From NCBI RefSeq assembly GCF_026460885.1, contig NZ_JAOVZW010000017.1, positions 1 through 64,000 of the forward strand: DNA of 64,000 bases. Reading direction: 5' to 3'. This stretch comes from Chryseobacterium formosum. GTDB lineage: Bacteria > Bacteroidota > Bacteroidia > Flavobacteriales > Weeksellaceae. The notes under the pieces are model-generated. The model was not told the origin of the DNA and ran no database searches. It saw nothing but the letters and a program-made list of their open reading frames with translations. Below are positions 43,906 to 52,740 of this stretch, piece by piece. Numbering within the stretch: position 1 is the stretch's first letter; each line of letters opens with the position of its first letter. The position numbers and the translations under genes were made by a program.

Positions 43906-44157
43906 CTACTCTTCCTTGTTTCTCGCTTCTTTTTTCTTCTGCCTCAAAACATACAAATACAGACTTTCAACTTTCGTCCTTGCCCAATCTGTTTTTCGTA
44001 AAAACTTCAGAGAAGAATTGATGCTCGGATTATCCGTAAAACATTTGATGTTGATTTGTTTTCCCAATTCGCCAAAGCCTTGATAATATTCTACTAATTC
44101 TTCAAGAATGGTATCCAGACGTTTTCCGTGTAAAGGATCTTTAGATTGTTGTTCCAT
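43906..44157 (-). CDS. VF530-family DNA-binding protein
   Basis: The ATG at 44157 (MEQQSKDPLHGKRL) gives 83 residues, the usual length; the frame extends a further 37 codons upstream through the repeat array but is not family-like. Motifs are DPLHGKRLDTILEELVEYY, CFTDNPSINSSLKFLRKT and WARTKVESLYLY. VF530 proteins are small four-helix proteins with some likeness to the C-terminal DNA-binding part of RecA. The gene is preceded by a 42-bp repeat array (44180-44386) that may be its regulatory region. Target unknown. Confidence 0.87.
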   Translation of the reverse strand: MEQQSKDPLHGKRLDTILEELVEYYQGFGELGKQINIKCFTDNPSINSSLKFLRKTDWARTKVESLYLYVLRQKKKEARNKEE

Positions 44158-44179
44158 TTTGTAAAAATAGAGATAAAAT

Positions 44180-44386
44180 TGCATTTCGTTACAAACAAGG
44201 TTGTTTTGCCTTAATGTAAATTGCATTTGATTACAAACCACATCGAAACAAACTAACTGCAACTGCATTTTGTTACAAACAGGGTTGTTTTAAATAAAAG
44301 TATTCTGCATTTGGTTACAAACAACTTGAAACAAAACAACTGCAACTGCATTTTATTACGAACAAAGTTGTTTTAAATAAAATGCA
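44180..44386. repeat. five-unit 42-bp tandem array upstream of the VF530 gene
   Basis: The motif TGCATTTNRTTACAAAC starts at 44180, 44222, 44264, 44306 and 44347, spacings of 42, 42, 42 and 41 bp. The sequence between alternates: units 1, 3 and 5 have GTTGTTTT; units 2 and 4 have GAAACAAA..AACTGCAAC, so pairs can also fold on each other. Unit similarity is high in the motif and lower between. No coding frame is convincing. The remaining intergenic stretch 44387-44545 shows nothing recognisable. Confidence 0.8.
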
Positions 44387-44545
44387 AGCTCTGGAAGTCG
44401 CAAACGGATCTTTTAAAGATTTTTGAATCAGGTAAGACGTATAACTAAATATCTAAATTCCATTCGAAACAAAGTTTTTATCTAAAGAATAGATTAATTT
44501 AGCTAATCCAATTGCAAAGCAAAGCTTACCTAAAATAAAGTTGAG

Positions 44546-44707
44546 ATGAGTAGAAATACAGACGCCAATAAAAAAATTCACAATAAGAAAATTGCTAACA
44601 AGAAGCGTAAAATTCAGGAAGCCGAAATAAAAAGAAAAAACCGTCTGAAAGAAATGCGTGAAAATAGAAAAGAAAAATCAGCCGAAGATCAACAAAACGA
44701 AGATTAA
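44546..44707 (+). CDS. 53-residue highly basic protein
   Basis: A short frame from ATG 44546 to TAA 44707, giving 53 residues. It starts MSRNTDANKKIHNKKIANKK and goes on with RKIQEAEIKRKNRLKEMREN, ending in an acidic tail (AEDQQNED). It is rich in Lys and Arg and is probably one long helix, perhaps binding nucleic acid. The sbcD ATG follows its stop after 2 bp, so they would be co-translated. No family is recognised. The codon pattern and tight junction with sbcD support it as real. Confidence 0.6.
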   Translation: MSRNTDANKKIHNKKIANKKRKIQEAEIKRKNRLKEMRENRKEKSAEDQQNED

Positions 44708-44709
44708 AG

Positions 44710-45921
44710 ATGAAAATCTTACACACCGCCGATTGGCATTTAGGTAAACGTCTTGACCGTTTTTCCAGACTGGAAGAACAGGTTTTGGTTATGAATGAAA
44801 TTGTTCAGATTGCTGATCAACAAAATGTTGATTTGGTTTTAATTGCCGGAGATTTGTTTGATAATTTCAATCCGAGTGTTGAAGCGACAGAACTTTTTTA
44901 CAAAACTTTAAAACGTTTATCATTAAATGGAAAACGTCCCGTTATCGCTATTTCCGGAAACCACGATTCTCCGAGTCTGATTGATGCTCCCGATCCTTTA
45001 GCGAGAGAATGTGGGATTATTTTAATCGGTTATCCAAAAGCTACAATCCATCCTTTTGAATTGGAACATTTTAAAATTTCTCAATCAGCAGAAGGTTTTA
45101 TTGAATTGGAATTTAAAAATCAAAATTTCCCTGTCAGAATTTTGCATACACCTTATGCCAATGAAATTCGTCTGAAAGAATATTTCGGAGGAAATAAAGA
45201 GGAAGAGCTCAACAACATTCTGAGAGAAAACTGGAAACAAACTGCCGATGAATTTTGTGATGAAAACGGGGTCAATCTTTTGCTTACCCATTTGTACATG
45301 AACAAAAAAGGAGCACATATTTTAGAGGAACCGGAAGGCGAGAAACCAATCAAAATCGGAAATGCTGACCTTGTTTTTTCAGATATTATTCCGCATCAGA
45401 TTCAATATACGGCTTTGGGACATTTGCATAGTTTTCAAAACATAGGAACAGAAGAAAAACCCGTTGTTTATTCGTCTTCGCCTTTGTGTTATAGCTTTAG
45501 CGAAGCCGGACAGACAAAATATGTTTCCATTATTGAAGTTGAACCCAATAAAACAGTTTCATTTGAGAAAATTGCTTTACAAAACGGTAAACAACTCATC
45601 AGAAAAACATTTGATTCCATTGAAAATACAATTGAATGGCTGAATGAAAATCCAAATACTTTAGTTGAACTGACTGTAGAAAGCGAAACTTTTTTAAAAG
45701 CTGATGAAAGAAAACTCATTTATCAATCTCATGCCGGAATTGTGCATTTGATCCCGAAAGTTAAAAATCAGGATTTTAATGAAAATCAACTTCGGGATAT
45801 TAATTTAAATCAGGATATACAATCTTTATTCAACGATTATTTTAAATCTAAAAATGGAGGTCAGGAAGCAAATGAAGATTTAATTAATTTGTTTAATGAA
45901 ATCGTTAGTTCTGACAAATAA
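44710..45921 (+). CDS. sbcD: exonuclease SbcCD subunit D
   Basis: This 403-residue nuclease subunit (Mre11 type) works with SbcC to cut DNA hairpins and ends. Metal motifs: TADWHLGKRL, LIAGDLFD, AISGNHDSP, LLTHLYM and TALGHLHSF. It is the normal length. It follows the 53-residue basic gene by 2 bp and lies 193 bp before sbcC, with a repeat element between. Confidence 0.95.
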   Translation: MKILHTADWHLGKRLDRFSRLEEQVLVMNEIVQIADQQNVDLVLIAGDLFDNFNPSVEATELFYKTLKRLSLNGKRPVIAISGNHDSPSLIDAPDPLARECGIILIGYPKATIHPFELEHFKISQSAEGFIELEFKNQNFPVRILHTPYANEIRLKEYFGGNKEEELNNILRENWKQTADEFCDENGVNLLLTHLYMNKKGAHILEEPEGEKPIKIGNADLVFSDIIPHQIQYTALGHLHSFQNIGTEEKPVVYSSSPLCYSFSEAGQTKYVSIIEVEPNKTVSFEKIALQNGKQLIRKTFDSIENTIEWLNENPNTLVELTVESETFLKADERKLIYQSHAGIVHLIPKVKNQDFNENQLRDINLNQDIQSLFNDYFKSKNGGQEANEDLINLFNEIVSSDK

Positions 45922-45933
45922 TCCATATTATTA

Positions 45934-46052
45934 AACCATTAAGATAGATTTAAGAAGTTAAGTTTATTTAAGGGGAATAAATTCTTAAGATAGTACTCTT
46001 CGCTTTGCTTGCAAAGCCTTAACTATCCTCAACTTCTTAAATGTCCTTAATG
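45934..46052. repeat. inverted-repeat element between sbcD and sbcC
   Basis: The left arm AACCATTAAGATAGATTTAA and its continuation (45934-45962) is inversely repeated at 46018-46052 (CTTCTTAAATGTCCTTAATG). In the centre is a perfect small hairpin GCTTTGC-TT-GCAAAGC (46002-46017). The left arm resembles the minus-strand copy at 13815-13854. The element sits inside an operon-like pair, so it may alter read-through. Confidence 0.65.
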
Positions 46053-46114
46053 ATTCAAATTTTAAATTTATTCTTTACACTAAAACCGAAAACCATCAAC
46101 CAACAACTAATTTC

Positions 46115-49100
46115 ATGATTCCAATTCAACTTACCATAGAAGGTCTCTACTCATATCAGGAACGTCAGAAAATTGATTTTGAAAATCTGACGGAAGCTGG
46201 TCTTTTCGGAATTTTCGGTTCAGTTGGTTCCGGGAAATCTTCTATTTTGGAAGCCATTTCTTTTGCTTTGTACGGCGAAACGGAACGTCTCAACGCAAGA
46301 GATAAACGAACGTACAACATGATGAATCTAAAATCAAACAAATCCTATATCGAGTTTGATTTTATTAATTATGAAAACAAAAAATTCCGTGCAACAAGAG
46401 AATTTAGTCGTAATTCTAAAAATTTTGAAGATGTAAAAACACCAACCGTCACTTTCTACGAATGGAAAAATGAAAATTGGATTCCTTTAGAACATTCTAA
46501 TGCGGAAAAAATCATTGGTTTAAGTTATGCAAATTTCAAGCGAACGATCATTATTCCTCAAGGTCAGTTTAAAGAATTTCTTGAATTGGGAGCAACAGAC
46601 CGAACGAATATGATGAAGGAAATTTTCAGTCTGCAGCGGTTTGATTTACAGAATAATGTTTCGGTTTTAAATGCAAAAAACAGATCAGAACTCGATCAGT
46701 TAGAAGGACAGTTAAAGGGTTTTGAAGAAGTTAATGAAGAGCAAATTTCGATTCAGAAAGACAGTTTGAAAATCGAACAGCAAAAATTTGAAGAAATAAA
46801 AATTCAGTTTAAAAAGATTGAAGAAAAATATCAGCAACTTAAAAATTTAAAAACAGATTTTGAATCGCTGAAAGAGAAAAAATCTGTTTTTGAAAAATTG
46901 AATTCTCAAAAAATAAACATTGACGAATTAGAAATTAAAACTGAACTTTTTGATCAAGTTTTCAGGATTTTCACACCGATTATTACTGAAAAAAACAAGC
47001 TTCAGAAAGAGATTTCTGAACAACAGAAAAATAAAGAAACTCAGTTCAAAAACTTACAGGAAACTGAAGTACAATCTGAAAATATTAAGAATAAACTTTT
47101 GGCAATTCAGCCGAAATTTGAAGCTTTGAATCAGTCTAAAATTCAGGAGAATGACTTGAATTTGATTCTTCAGATGTTGAAATTTTCAGATGAAATTGAA
47201 ACTTTAAAAGAACGAACAAAAAATGGTTCTGAAAAAGTAAAAGAAGTTGAAGCCAACCAGAAATTAATTCAAAACAAGATTGAAGAACTTTCTAAAAACA
47301 CAGAACTTTTAAAGCCAAAAAAATTAGATTCCAACTTACTTTTGAATGTCGGAAATTGGTTTTCAGAAAAGAAAAGATTAGCGGAAACTTTAGAGATTCA
47401 ATCAGGAAAAATTGAGTCAAAAAAACTTGAAATCGGAAAAATTCATGAAGAATTAAAACCTTTTGAAATCAATCCTGAAACTTTTAAAAATGATTTTAAA
47501 ACTCAGATTGAAACGCTAGAAAATAAGAAGAAAATACTTTCTGAAAAGAGAAACCATCTTGAAGTTCAGCAAAAATTGACACATTTTGCAAATGAATTGC
47601 ACGACGGAAAATCATGTCCGCTTTGTGGTTCTTTGGAACATCCGAATATTGTGGAATTTGATGATGTTAATTCAGAGTTAAATGAAATTCAAAAGCAGAT
47701 TCAGCAACTTGAAATTCAAAAAGAGAATATTCAAAAACAATCTTTGGAAATTGAAAAAATTCTTGACCGAAAAAAGATTTTTGAGGAACAGTTGAAATCC
47801 GAAGAAGAAAGTTTAAAGCAGATTCAAATAACCATTGAAGAACATTTAAAAAACTTTAGTTGGGCGGAATTTAATGCAGAAAATCAAACCGATTTTGAAG
47901 AAAAACGACAACAATCTTTTACCATTGAAAAACAGATTGACGAACTTAATCAGCAAATTACTTTAGAGCAAAAGAAATTGGATAAGGAAAGAGAAAATCT
48001 TGATAACTATAATAAATTTTTAGAGAAATTTAAGCTTGATGAGGCAAAAAAAGAAGAACAAATCAAAACAAATGAAGCGAATCTAAAAGCTTTACCATGG
48101 TTTGATTACAAAGAAAAAACAATTATTGAAGTTGAAGAAACTTTCACTCAGCTTTCAAAATCAAACCTTGAAACAGAACAAAATTATCAGCAACTCATCA
48201 AAGAAGAAAAAGAAATTTCCCCAAAATTAGCTGAACAGAAAACTATTGTCAGCCAATTAGAAAAACGAATTTCAGAGTTAGAAAAAGAGATTTCAGACAA
48301 TGAAAACATTTTAACGAAATCATTAGTTGAAAATAATTTCAGTGACATGAATGCGGTTCAAAATATTCTTTTGCAGGAAATTAATGTTCAGGAAACAAGA
48401 AATCAGATTCAGCAATTCAGAATTCAGTTTGAAATTGTAAAAAATGACATTCTTAATCTGGAAGCCAAACTCAAAGATTTTTCATTTGATGAACAACAGT
48501 TTTCTGAAACAGAAAATCAATTCAAAATTTTTGAAAATGATTTGAAAACAGCCAATGATTCTGTTATAAAAATAATGACAGAAATTGAAAGACTAGAAAA
48601 AGAATTTAAGAAAAAAGAAGATTTATTAAAGAATTTATCTCAACTTCAAAAGCGTGCAGAAAATCTGAAGATTATGACCAATCTCTTTAAGGGAGCAGGT
48701 TTTGTACAATATGTTTCTTCAATTTATCTTCGTCAATTATGCGATCACGCCAATGTACGTTTTCATCGAATGACGAGAAATCAACTAAGTTTACAGTTGA
48801 ACGAAAACAACGATTTTGAAATCATCGATTATCTGAATGAAGGCAGAAGCCGAAGTGTGAAAACGCTTTCCGGAGGGCAATCTTTTCAGGTTTCTTTAAG
48901 TCTTGCTTTGGCTTTGGCAGAAAGTGTTCAGACGAATGCACAGTCGGAGAAAAATTTCTTCTTTATTGATGAAGGTTTTGGAACTCAGGATTTAGAATCG
49001 GTAAATATCGTCTTTGAAACACTGATGAATCTTCAGAAAGAAAACCGAATTGTGGGAATTATTTCGCACGTTGAAGAACTGAAGGAGAAAATTCCTGTAT

Positions 49101-49153
49101 CACTCCATATTACTAAAGATGAGGAGCGTGGAAGTTTGATTGAGATTGTTTAG
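46115..49153 (+). CDS. sbcC: exonuclease SbcCD subunit C (SMC-like ATPase)
   Basis: This is a 1012-residue Rad50-type protein. Walker A is GSVGSGKSSILEAI, near the start. Long coiled coils (about 180-480 and 530-830) flank a zinc hook with SCPLCGSLEHP (CxxC). The C-terminal half has LSGGQSFQVSLSLALALAES, and Walker B with FFIDEGFGTQD. The complex with SbcD degrades DNA hairpins and double-strand ends. It starts at an ATG 193 bp after sbcD. Confidence 0.94.
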   Translation: MIPIQLTIEGLYSYQERQKIDFENLTEAGLFGIFGSVGSGKSSILEAISFALYGETERLNARDKRTYNMMNLKSNKSYIEFDFINYENKKFRATREFSRNSKNFEDVKTPTVTFYEWKNENWIPLEHSNAEKIIGLSYANFKRTIIIPQGQFKEFLELGATDRTNMMKEIFSLQRFDLQNNVSVLNAKNRSELDQLEGQLKGFEEVNEEQISIQKDSLKIEQQKFEEIKIQFKKIEEKYQQLKNLKTDFESLKEKKSVFEKLNSQKINIDELEIKTELFDQVFRIFTPIITEKNKLQKEISEQQKNKETQFKNLQETEVQSENIKNKLLAIQPKFEALNQSKIQENDLNLILQMLKFSDEIETLKERTKNGSEKVKEVEANQKLIQNKIEELSKNTELLKPKKLDSNLLLNVGNWFSEKKRLAETLEIQSGKIESKKLEIGKIHEELKPFEINPETFKNDFKTQIETLENKKKILSEKRNHLEVQQKLTHFANELHDGKSCPLCGSLEHPNIVEFDDVNSELNEIQKQIQQLEIQKENIQKQSLEIEKILDRKKIFEEQLKSEEESLKQIQITIEEHLKNFSWAEFNAENQTDFEEKRQQSFTIEKQIDELNQQITLEQKKLDKERENLDNYNKFLEKFKLDEAKKEEQIKTNEANLKALPWFDYKEKTIIEVEETFTQLSKSNLETEQNYQQLIKEEKEISPKLAEQKTIVSQLEKRISELEKEISDNENILTKSLVENNFSDMNAVQNILLQEINVQETRNQIQQFRIQFEIVKNDILNLEAKLKDFSFDEQQFSETENQFKIFENDLKTANDSVIKIMTEIERLEKEFKKKEDLLKNLSQLQKRAENLKIMTNLFKGAGFVQYVSSIYLRQLCDHANVRFHRMTRNQLSLQLNENNDFEIIDYLNEGRSRSVKTLSGGQSFQVSLSLALALAESVQTNAQSEKNFFFIDEGFGTQDLESVNIVFETLMNLQKENRIVGIISHVEELKEKIPVSLHITKDEERGSLIEIV

Positions 49154-49257
49154 TTTTAATATTTTGAAAATATTTTAGAACAAATGAGCAGAAAAATCAT
49201 AGATTTTTAATTTTTACCTACATTTGAAATAATCTAATTTGTTAGGATTTAAAATCA

Positions 49258-50340
49258 GTGAAAAAAATTGTTCCGCATATCATTCTTATTCCGTTGTTAC
49301 TTTCGATTCCGATAGTTTCATCGCCGGATTTTGACGGGACATTGTCGGTGTTCAGAGTTTCACCTTTTCAGAGGGAATTTATACGATTTGTACTCGTTAT
49401 TTTTTTCTTTTATCTGAACCTGAATCTTTTTCTGCCTAAATTTTACAGCAAAAAAAGATTTCTGGTATTTACAATTTGTATTGTCATAAGTTTCGGATTG
49501 ATGGTTGCACTTCCCTATCTTTTGACTTCAGGAAATTCTTTCTTACAAAATCCACCTCCGATGGAAATGAGAAATCCGATGCCTTCAGGAAACATGCCAC
49601 CTCCACCAATGGATGGAAAACAATCGTTTCCAAGATTTGGCCCGCAAAATGATGGCACGTATCATCAAATGATTTTCTCTTCGGTTTTACCATTTTTATT
49701 TTCGTTCCTTTCTTCACTTTTCATTTTTAGAAACAACGAAAAAAAGGAACTTGAGCGTTCAAAAGCAAAAGCAGAATTATTAAACTTAAAATATCAGCTA
49801 CAGCCGCATTTTCTTTTTAACATTCTGAATTCTATCTATTCTTTGGCGTTGTTAAAATCTGATGATGCACCGAACGGAATTTTAAAACTTTCCAATGTGA
49901 TGCGATATGTTGTTCAGGAAAGCAGTAAAGATTTTGTGGATTTATCGAAAGAAATTGAATACATTAAAGATTATATTGCCCTTCAATTGGTACGAACAGA
50001 CAGCAGTCTCGACTTTAACTACACCGAAATCGGAGATTTGAAAAACCTGAAAATTGCACCTTTTATTTTAATTAATTTCATTGAAAATGCTTTTAAATAC
50101 GGTTTTAATGCTGAAGAAAATTCAAAAATATCGGTAAAAGTGATTGTTCAGGAAGGCGTTCTAAATTTTGTCGTTTTTAATAAGATTGTCAATACCAATG
50201 TAAATGAAGAAAACAGTCTTAAAGTTGGTTTAAAAAACACTTTTGAACATCTGAATCAGGTTTATCCTGAAAAACACACCATCACAATCAATGAAAATGA
50301 AGAAGAATATGAAGTTGATTTAAAAATAAATTTAATCTAA
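49258..50340 (+). CDS. LytS-type sensor histidine kinase
   Basis: This 360-residue membrane protein is read from a GTG at 49258. There are four hydrophobic helices in the first 160 residues with an external loop of Met/Pro-rich sequence (PPPMEMRNPMPSGNMPPPPM). The His_kinase core is KAELLNLKYQLQPHFLFNIL, with the phospho-accepting His in LQPHFLFN. The ATPase part has NFIENAFKYGF. It is 12 bp before its LytTR regulator. The signal sensed is not known. The Pro/Met loop suggests metal or envelope sensing but this is a guess. Confidence 0.88.
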   Translation: MKKIVPHIILIPLLLSIPIVSSPDFDGTLSVFRVSPFQREFIRFVLVIFFFYLNLNLFLPKFYSKKRFLVFTICIVISFGLMVALPYLLTSGNSFLQNPPPMEMRNPMPSGNMPPPPMDGKQSFPRFGPQNDGTYHQMIFSSVLPFLFSFLSSLFIFRNNEKKELERSKAKAELLNLKYQLQPHFLFNILNSIYSLALLKSDDAPNGILKLSNVMRYVVQESSKDFVDLSKEIEYIKDYIALQLVRTDSSLDFNYTEIGDLKNLKIAPFILINFIENAFKYGFNAEENSKISVKVIVQEGVLNFVVFNKIVNTNVNEENSLKVGLKNTFEHLNQVYPEKHTITINENEEEYEVDLKINLI

Positions 50341-50352
50341 AATCAGCAAAAT

Positions 50353-51027
50353 ATGATTAGAGCCATTGCCCTGGACGACGAAATTCTTGCCCTTAGAATT
50401 ATTGAAAATTATGCTGAGAAAATCGAAAATTTAACCTTAGAAAAAGTTTTCAATAAACAAAGTGATGCTCAGAAACATTTAAACAAATTTCCTGTTGATT
50501 TGATATTTCTCGACATAGAAATGCCTGCAAAAAACGGTTTAGATTTCTATAAAAACATTTCACAAAATACCAAAGTCATTTTCACAACCGCTTATTCAGA
50601 ATATGCAGTTGATGCTTTTAGCGTAAATGCAGTCGATTATCTTTTAAAACCTTTTTCGTTTGAAAGATTTAAAACTGCGGTAGAAAAAGTAAAAAGCAAC
50701 ATCGAAAATAACGATGCAAAACATCTCTCTATTCGAGCAGATTACAAACTTCACAAAATTAATTTCAACGACATTCAACTGATTGAAGGTTTGGATGATT
50801 ATATTCAGATTCACCTCAAAGATTCTACCAAAATTACGGCACGTTCTTCCATGAAAAGTATTTTAGAAAAGCTTTCCGAGAAAGATTTTGTGCGTGTTCA
50901 TCGCTCTTTCATTGTTCCAGTGAATGATATTAAAACGATTGTCAATAAAAATATTCATATTGGGGATTTTATAATTCCGATTGGGGAAACATATAAGGAA
51001 GATGTGATGAGGATTTTGAATAAATAA
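50353..51027 (+). CDS. LytTR-family response regulator
   Basis: This 224-residue regulator has a receiver domain (1-115) with the acidic pocket IALDDEILAL and phospho-accepting Asp in VDLIFLDIEMPAKNG, then a LytTR DNA-binding domain (about 125-224) with IQLIEGLDDYIQIHL and FVRVHRSFIVPVNDI. It pairs with the kinase just upstream. Likely targets are unlinked. The 231-bp gap after it holds a palindromic element. Confidence 0.92.
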   Translation: MIRAIALDDEILALRIIENYAEKIENLTLEKVFNKQSDAQKHLNKFPVDLIFLDIEMPAKNGLDFYKNISQNTKVIFTTAYSEYAVDAFSVNAVDYLLKPFSFERFKTAVEKVKSNIENNDAKHLSIRADYKLHKINFNDIQLIEGLDDYIQIHLKDSTKITARSSMKSILEKLSEKDFVRVHRSFIVPVNDIKTIVNKNIHIGDFIIPIGETYKEDVMRILNK

Positions 51028-51034
51028 AATTTTC

Positions 51035-51145
51035 AGGAGCTATTTCCAGCTTTCACTACTCGCTTTTTTGGTTTCGGCGCAGCAGCTTTTTCACCCCGCC
51101 GAAACCAAAAAGAGCTCAAACAAACCGTTCAATCTGGGCTAGGAA
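51035..51145. repeat. dispersed flavobacterial hairpin element (GGAGCT...GGGCTAGGA)
   Basis: Starts AGGAGCTATTTCCAGCTTTC and ends TCAATCTGGGCTAGGAAAG. In the centre a strong hairpin joins CTTTTTTGGTTTCGGCG (51063-51079) with CGCCGAAACCAAAAAG (51097-51112). Sequences of this form recur in flavobacterial intergenic regions; function unknown. It may encode a structured RNA. The rest of the 51028-51258 gap has no gene. Confidence 0.65.
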
Positions 51146-51258
51146 AGTCCACTTTCTCATCAAAATACATTTTCACCGACACATTTTTTCTGTTTACCTC
51201 ATAAATTTCTCAATCCCTTTTTTTGAAAATACATTTGATCTAAGAAAAATGAGAAAGT

Positions 51259-51990
51259 ATGAAAACAATTGACAGAAAAGGCTTTTTAAAAAGCTTAGGT
51301 TTAGCAGGCGTAACTGCTTTGGCAGCCCCGATTCTGATTCATTGCAGAAAAGATGATGACGAAGATTCTACAACAGGAGTTATAGACAATTCGATTTCTA
51401 CCGCCTGTGCGGTAACAAATTCTGAAACTGAAGGTCCGTTTCCTACGAAATCTCCATCCACTTTGGTACAAACGAATATTGTGAGTGACAGAACTGGAGT
51501 TCCGTTTACGATTGCGATTACCGTTCAGAATGTGAATGCAAGTTGTGCAGTTTTACAAGGTGCGATTGTAGATATTTGGCATTGTGATAAAGACGGAAAT
51601 TACTCTGAATATGGAGGAACGGGAATGCAATCTGCAAACTACACTTCCGTACATTTTCTGAGAGGAAGACAAACAACCGACGCAAACGGAAAGGTAAATT
51701 TCACTTCAATTTTTCCGGGTTGGTACAGCGGAAGAGCGACTCACATTCACGTTCATGTTTATAATGTTTCGGGACAATCTTTGTCGGTTACACAAATTGC
51801 ATTTCCTGAAGGAACTGATAGCGCAGTTAATTTGGTTGCAGCAAGTACAGGTTATAAAGGAATGAGCGGATATACTTACAATTCAAATGATAACGTTTTC
51901 AGTGATGGAACCTCCAACGAAATGTCCAGTATTTCGGGAAGCGTAAGCGGAGGTTTCGCACTGTCTCACACGATAAAAGTTTCGGCTTAA
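51259..51990 (+). CDS. intradiol ring-cleavage dioxygenase-like lipoprotein
   Basis: This 243-residue protein has a Tat-like or Sec lipoprotein signal: RKGFLKSLGLAG then LIHC near residue 29. The mature part matches intradiol dioxygenases, with non-haem Fe3+ ligands likely in NYSEYGG (Tyr), FPGWYSGRATHIHVHV (Tyr and two His) and the WHCDKDG loop. In the catechol family these cleave the ring between the hydroxyls, here outside the inner membrane. Substrate unknown. It comes before a degenerate pirin gene. Confidence 0.85.
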   Translation: MKTIDRKGFLKSLGLAGVTALAAPILIHCRKDDDEDSTTGVIDNSISTACAVTNSETEGPFPTKSPSTLVQTNIVSDRTGVPFTIAITVQNVNASCAVLQGAIVDIWHCDKDGNYSEYGGTGMQSANYTSVHFLRGRQTTDANGKVNFTSIFPGWYSGRATHIHVHVYNVSGQSLSVTQIAFPEGTDSAVNLVAASTGYKGMSGYTYNSNDNVFSDGTSNEMSSISGSVSGGFALSHTIKVSA

Positions 51991-52014
51991 AAGATGGTTA
52001 TTAGTTTTTTTAAC

Positions 52015-52076
52015 AGCGGTAAATGACGATGAAATAGATGATGAAGCAGCAATCATTTATCGCTTTTTAATTTTTT
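52015..52076 (+). terminator. hairpin after the dioxygenase gene
   Basis: AGCGGTAAATGA (52015-52026) and TCATTTATCGCT (52053-52064) pair with one mismatch, followed by TTTTTAATTTTTT. Probable terminator or partial read-through point before the pirin-like gene. Confidence 0.6.
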
Positions 52077-52086
52077 AATGATTTAA

Positions 52087-52737
52087 ATGATGTTAGTTCA
52101 AACTCCTTCCCAAATATTTAAAGCTGATTTTGCATTCTGGAAAAAAGAAAACCAAGCAGTGATTAATCAAATCATCAGCAAAGAAAATAATGCAGGTGAC
52201 TTAAAAACCGTAACCGAAGTAGTTTTGGATGAAAACGGAATCTTCGAATTTGAATCTGAGGAAAATTCAACCCTAATTATTTTGACGCTTTACGGGAAAA
52301 TTCAATTAAATCGATTCAGAAAAGTAATTTCTTCTGAGGAAGTTTTCACTTTAAAAACAAAAGAAAAATCAACCGTTACAATCAAGAATTATCTGAATAA
52401 TGGAAAAACAGATATTTTGATTATTGAACTACAATCTTTAAATCCTGAAAATGCTTTTTTTATTGAAGAACTTACTATTGAAAAGCAAAATACGCTTATT
52501 CCGGTTTCAAAAAAACTAGAAACACCTAATTTTATCGGACTTTACGAAGGACGAAAAGAAGAAATCTATTCACTTTACAATCCTGATAAAACAATCTTTG
52601 GAATGGTCATTAACGGAGCTTTTGAATTTCAGAACAGATTGTTGGAGACAAGAGATTCTATTTTGTTGAGAGAAATTAGTGCATTGGAATTTGAAGCTTT
52701 AAGTGAAAATGCCTTAATCTTACTTTTAGAAATCTGA
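52087..52737 (+). CDS. degenerate pirin-like cupin protein
   Basis: This 216-residue cytosolic protein begins MLVQTPSQIFKAD and ends like pirins: IFGMVINGAFEFQNRLLETR, then LEFEALSENALILLLEI. The N-terminal cupin that in pirins holds the metal (three His and one Glu, from an HTFSF-type motif) is not recognisable: no His is found in the first 100 residues. It may have lost metal-dependent quercetinase activity. It sits between an intradiol dioxygenase and a small sorting-like domain, 3 bp from the latter. Confidence 0.65.
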   Translation: MMLVQTPSQIFKADFAFWKKENQAVINQIISKENNAGDLKTVTEVVLDENGIFEFESEENSTLIILTLYGKIQLNRFRKVISSEEVFTLKTKEKSTVTIKNYLNNGKTDILIIELQSLNPENAFFIEELTIEKQNTLIPVSKKLETPNFIGLYEGRKEEIYSLYNPDKTIFGMVINGAFEFQNRLLETRDSILLREISALEFEALSENALILLLEI

Positions 52738-52740
52738 TTC

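Noticed and set aside
44180..44386. CRISPR-like array
   Set aside because: The unit motif is only about 17 bp and degenerate, the between-unit sequences alternate between two related types, and no cas gene is near.
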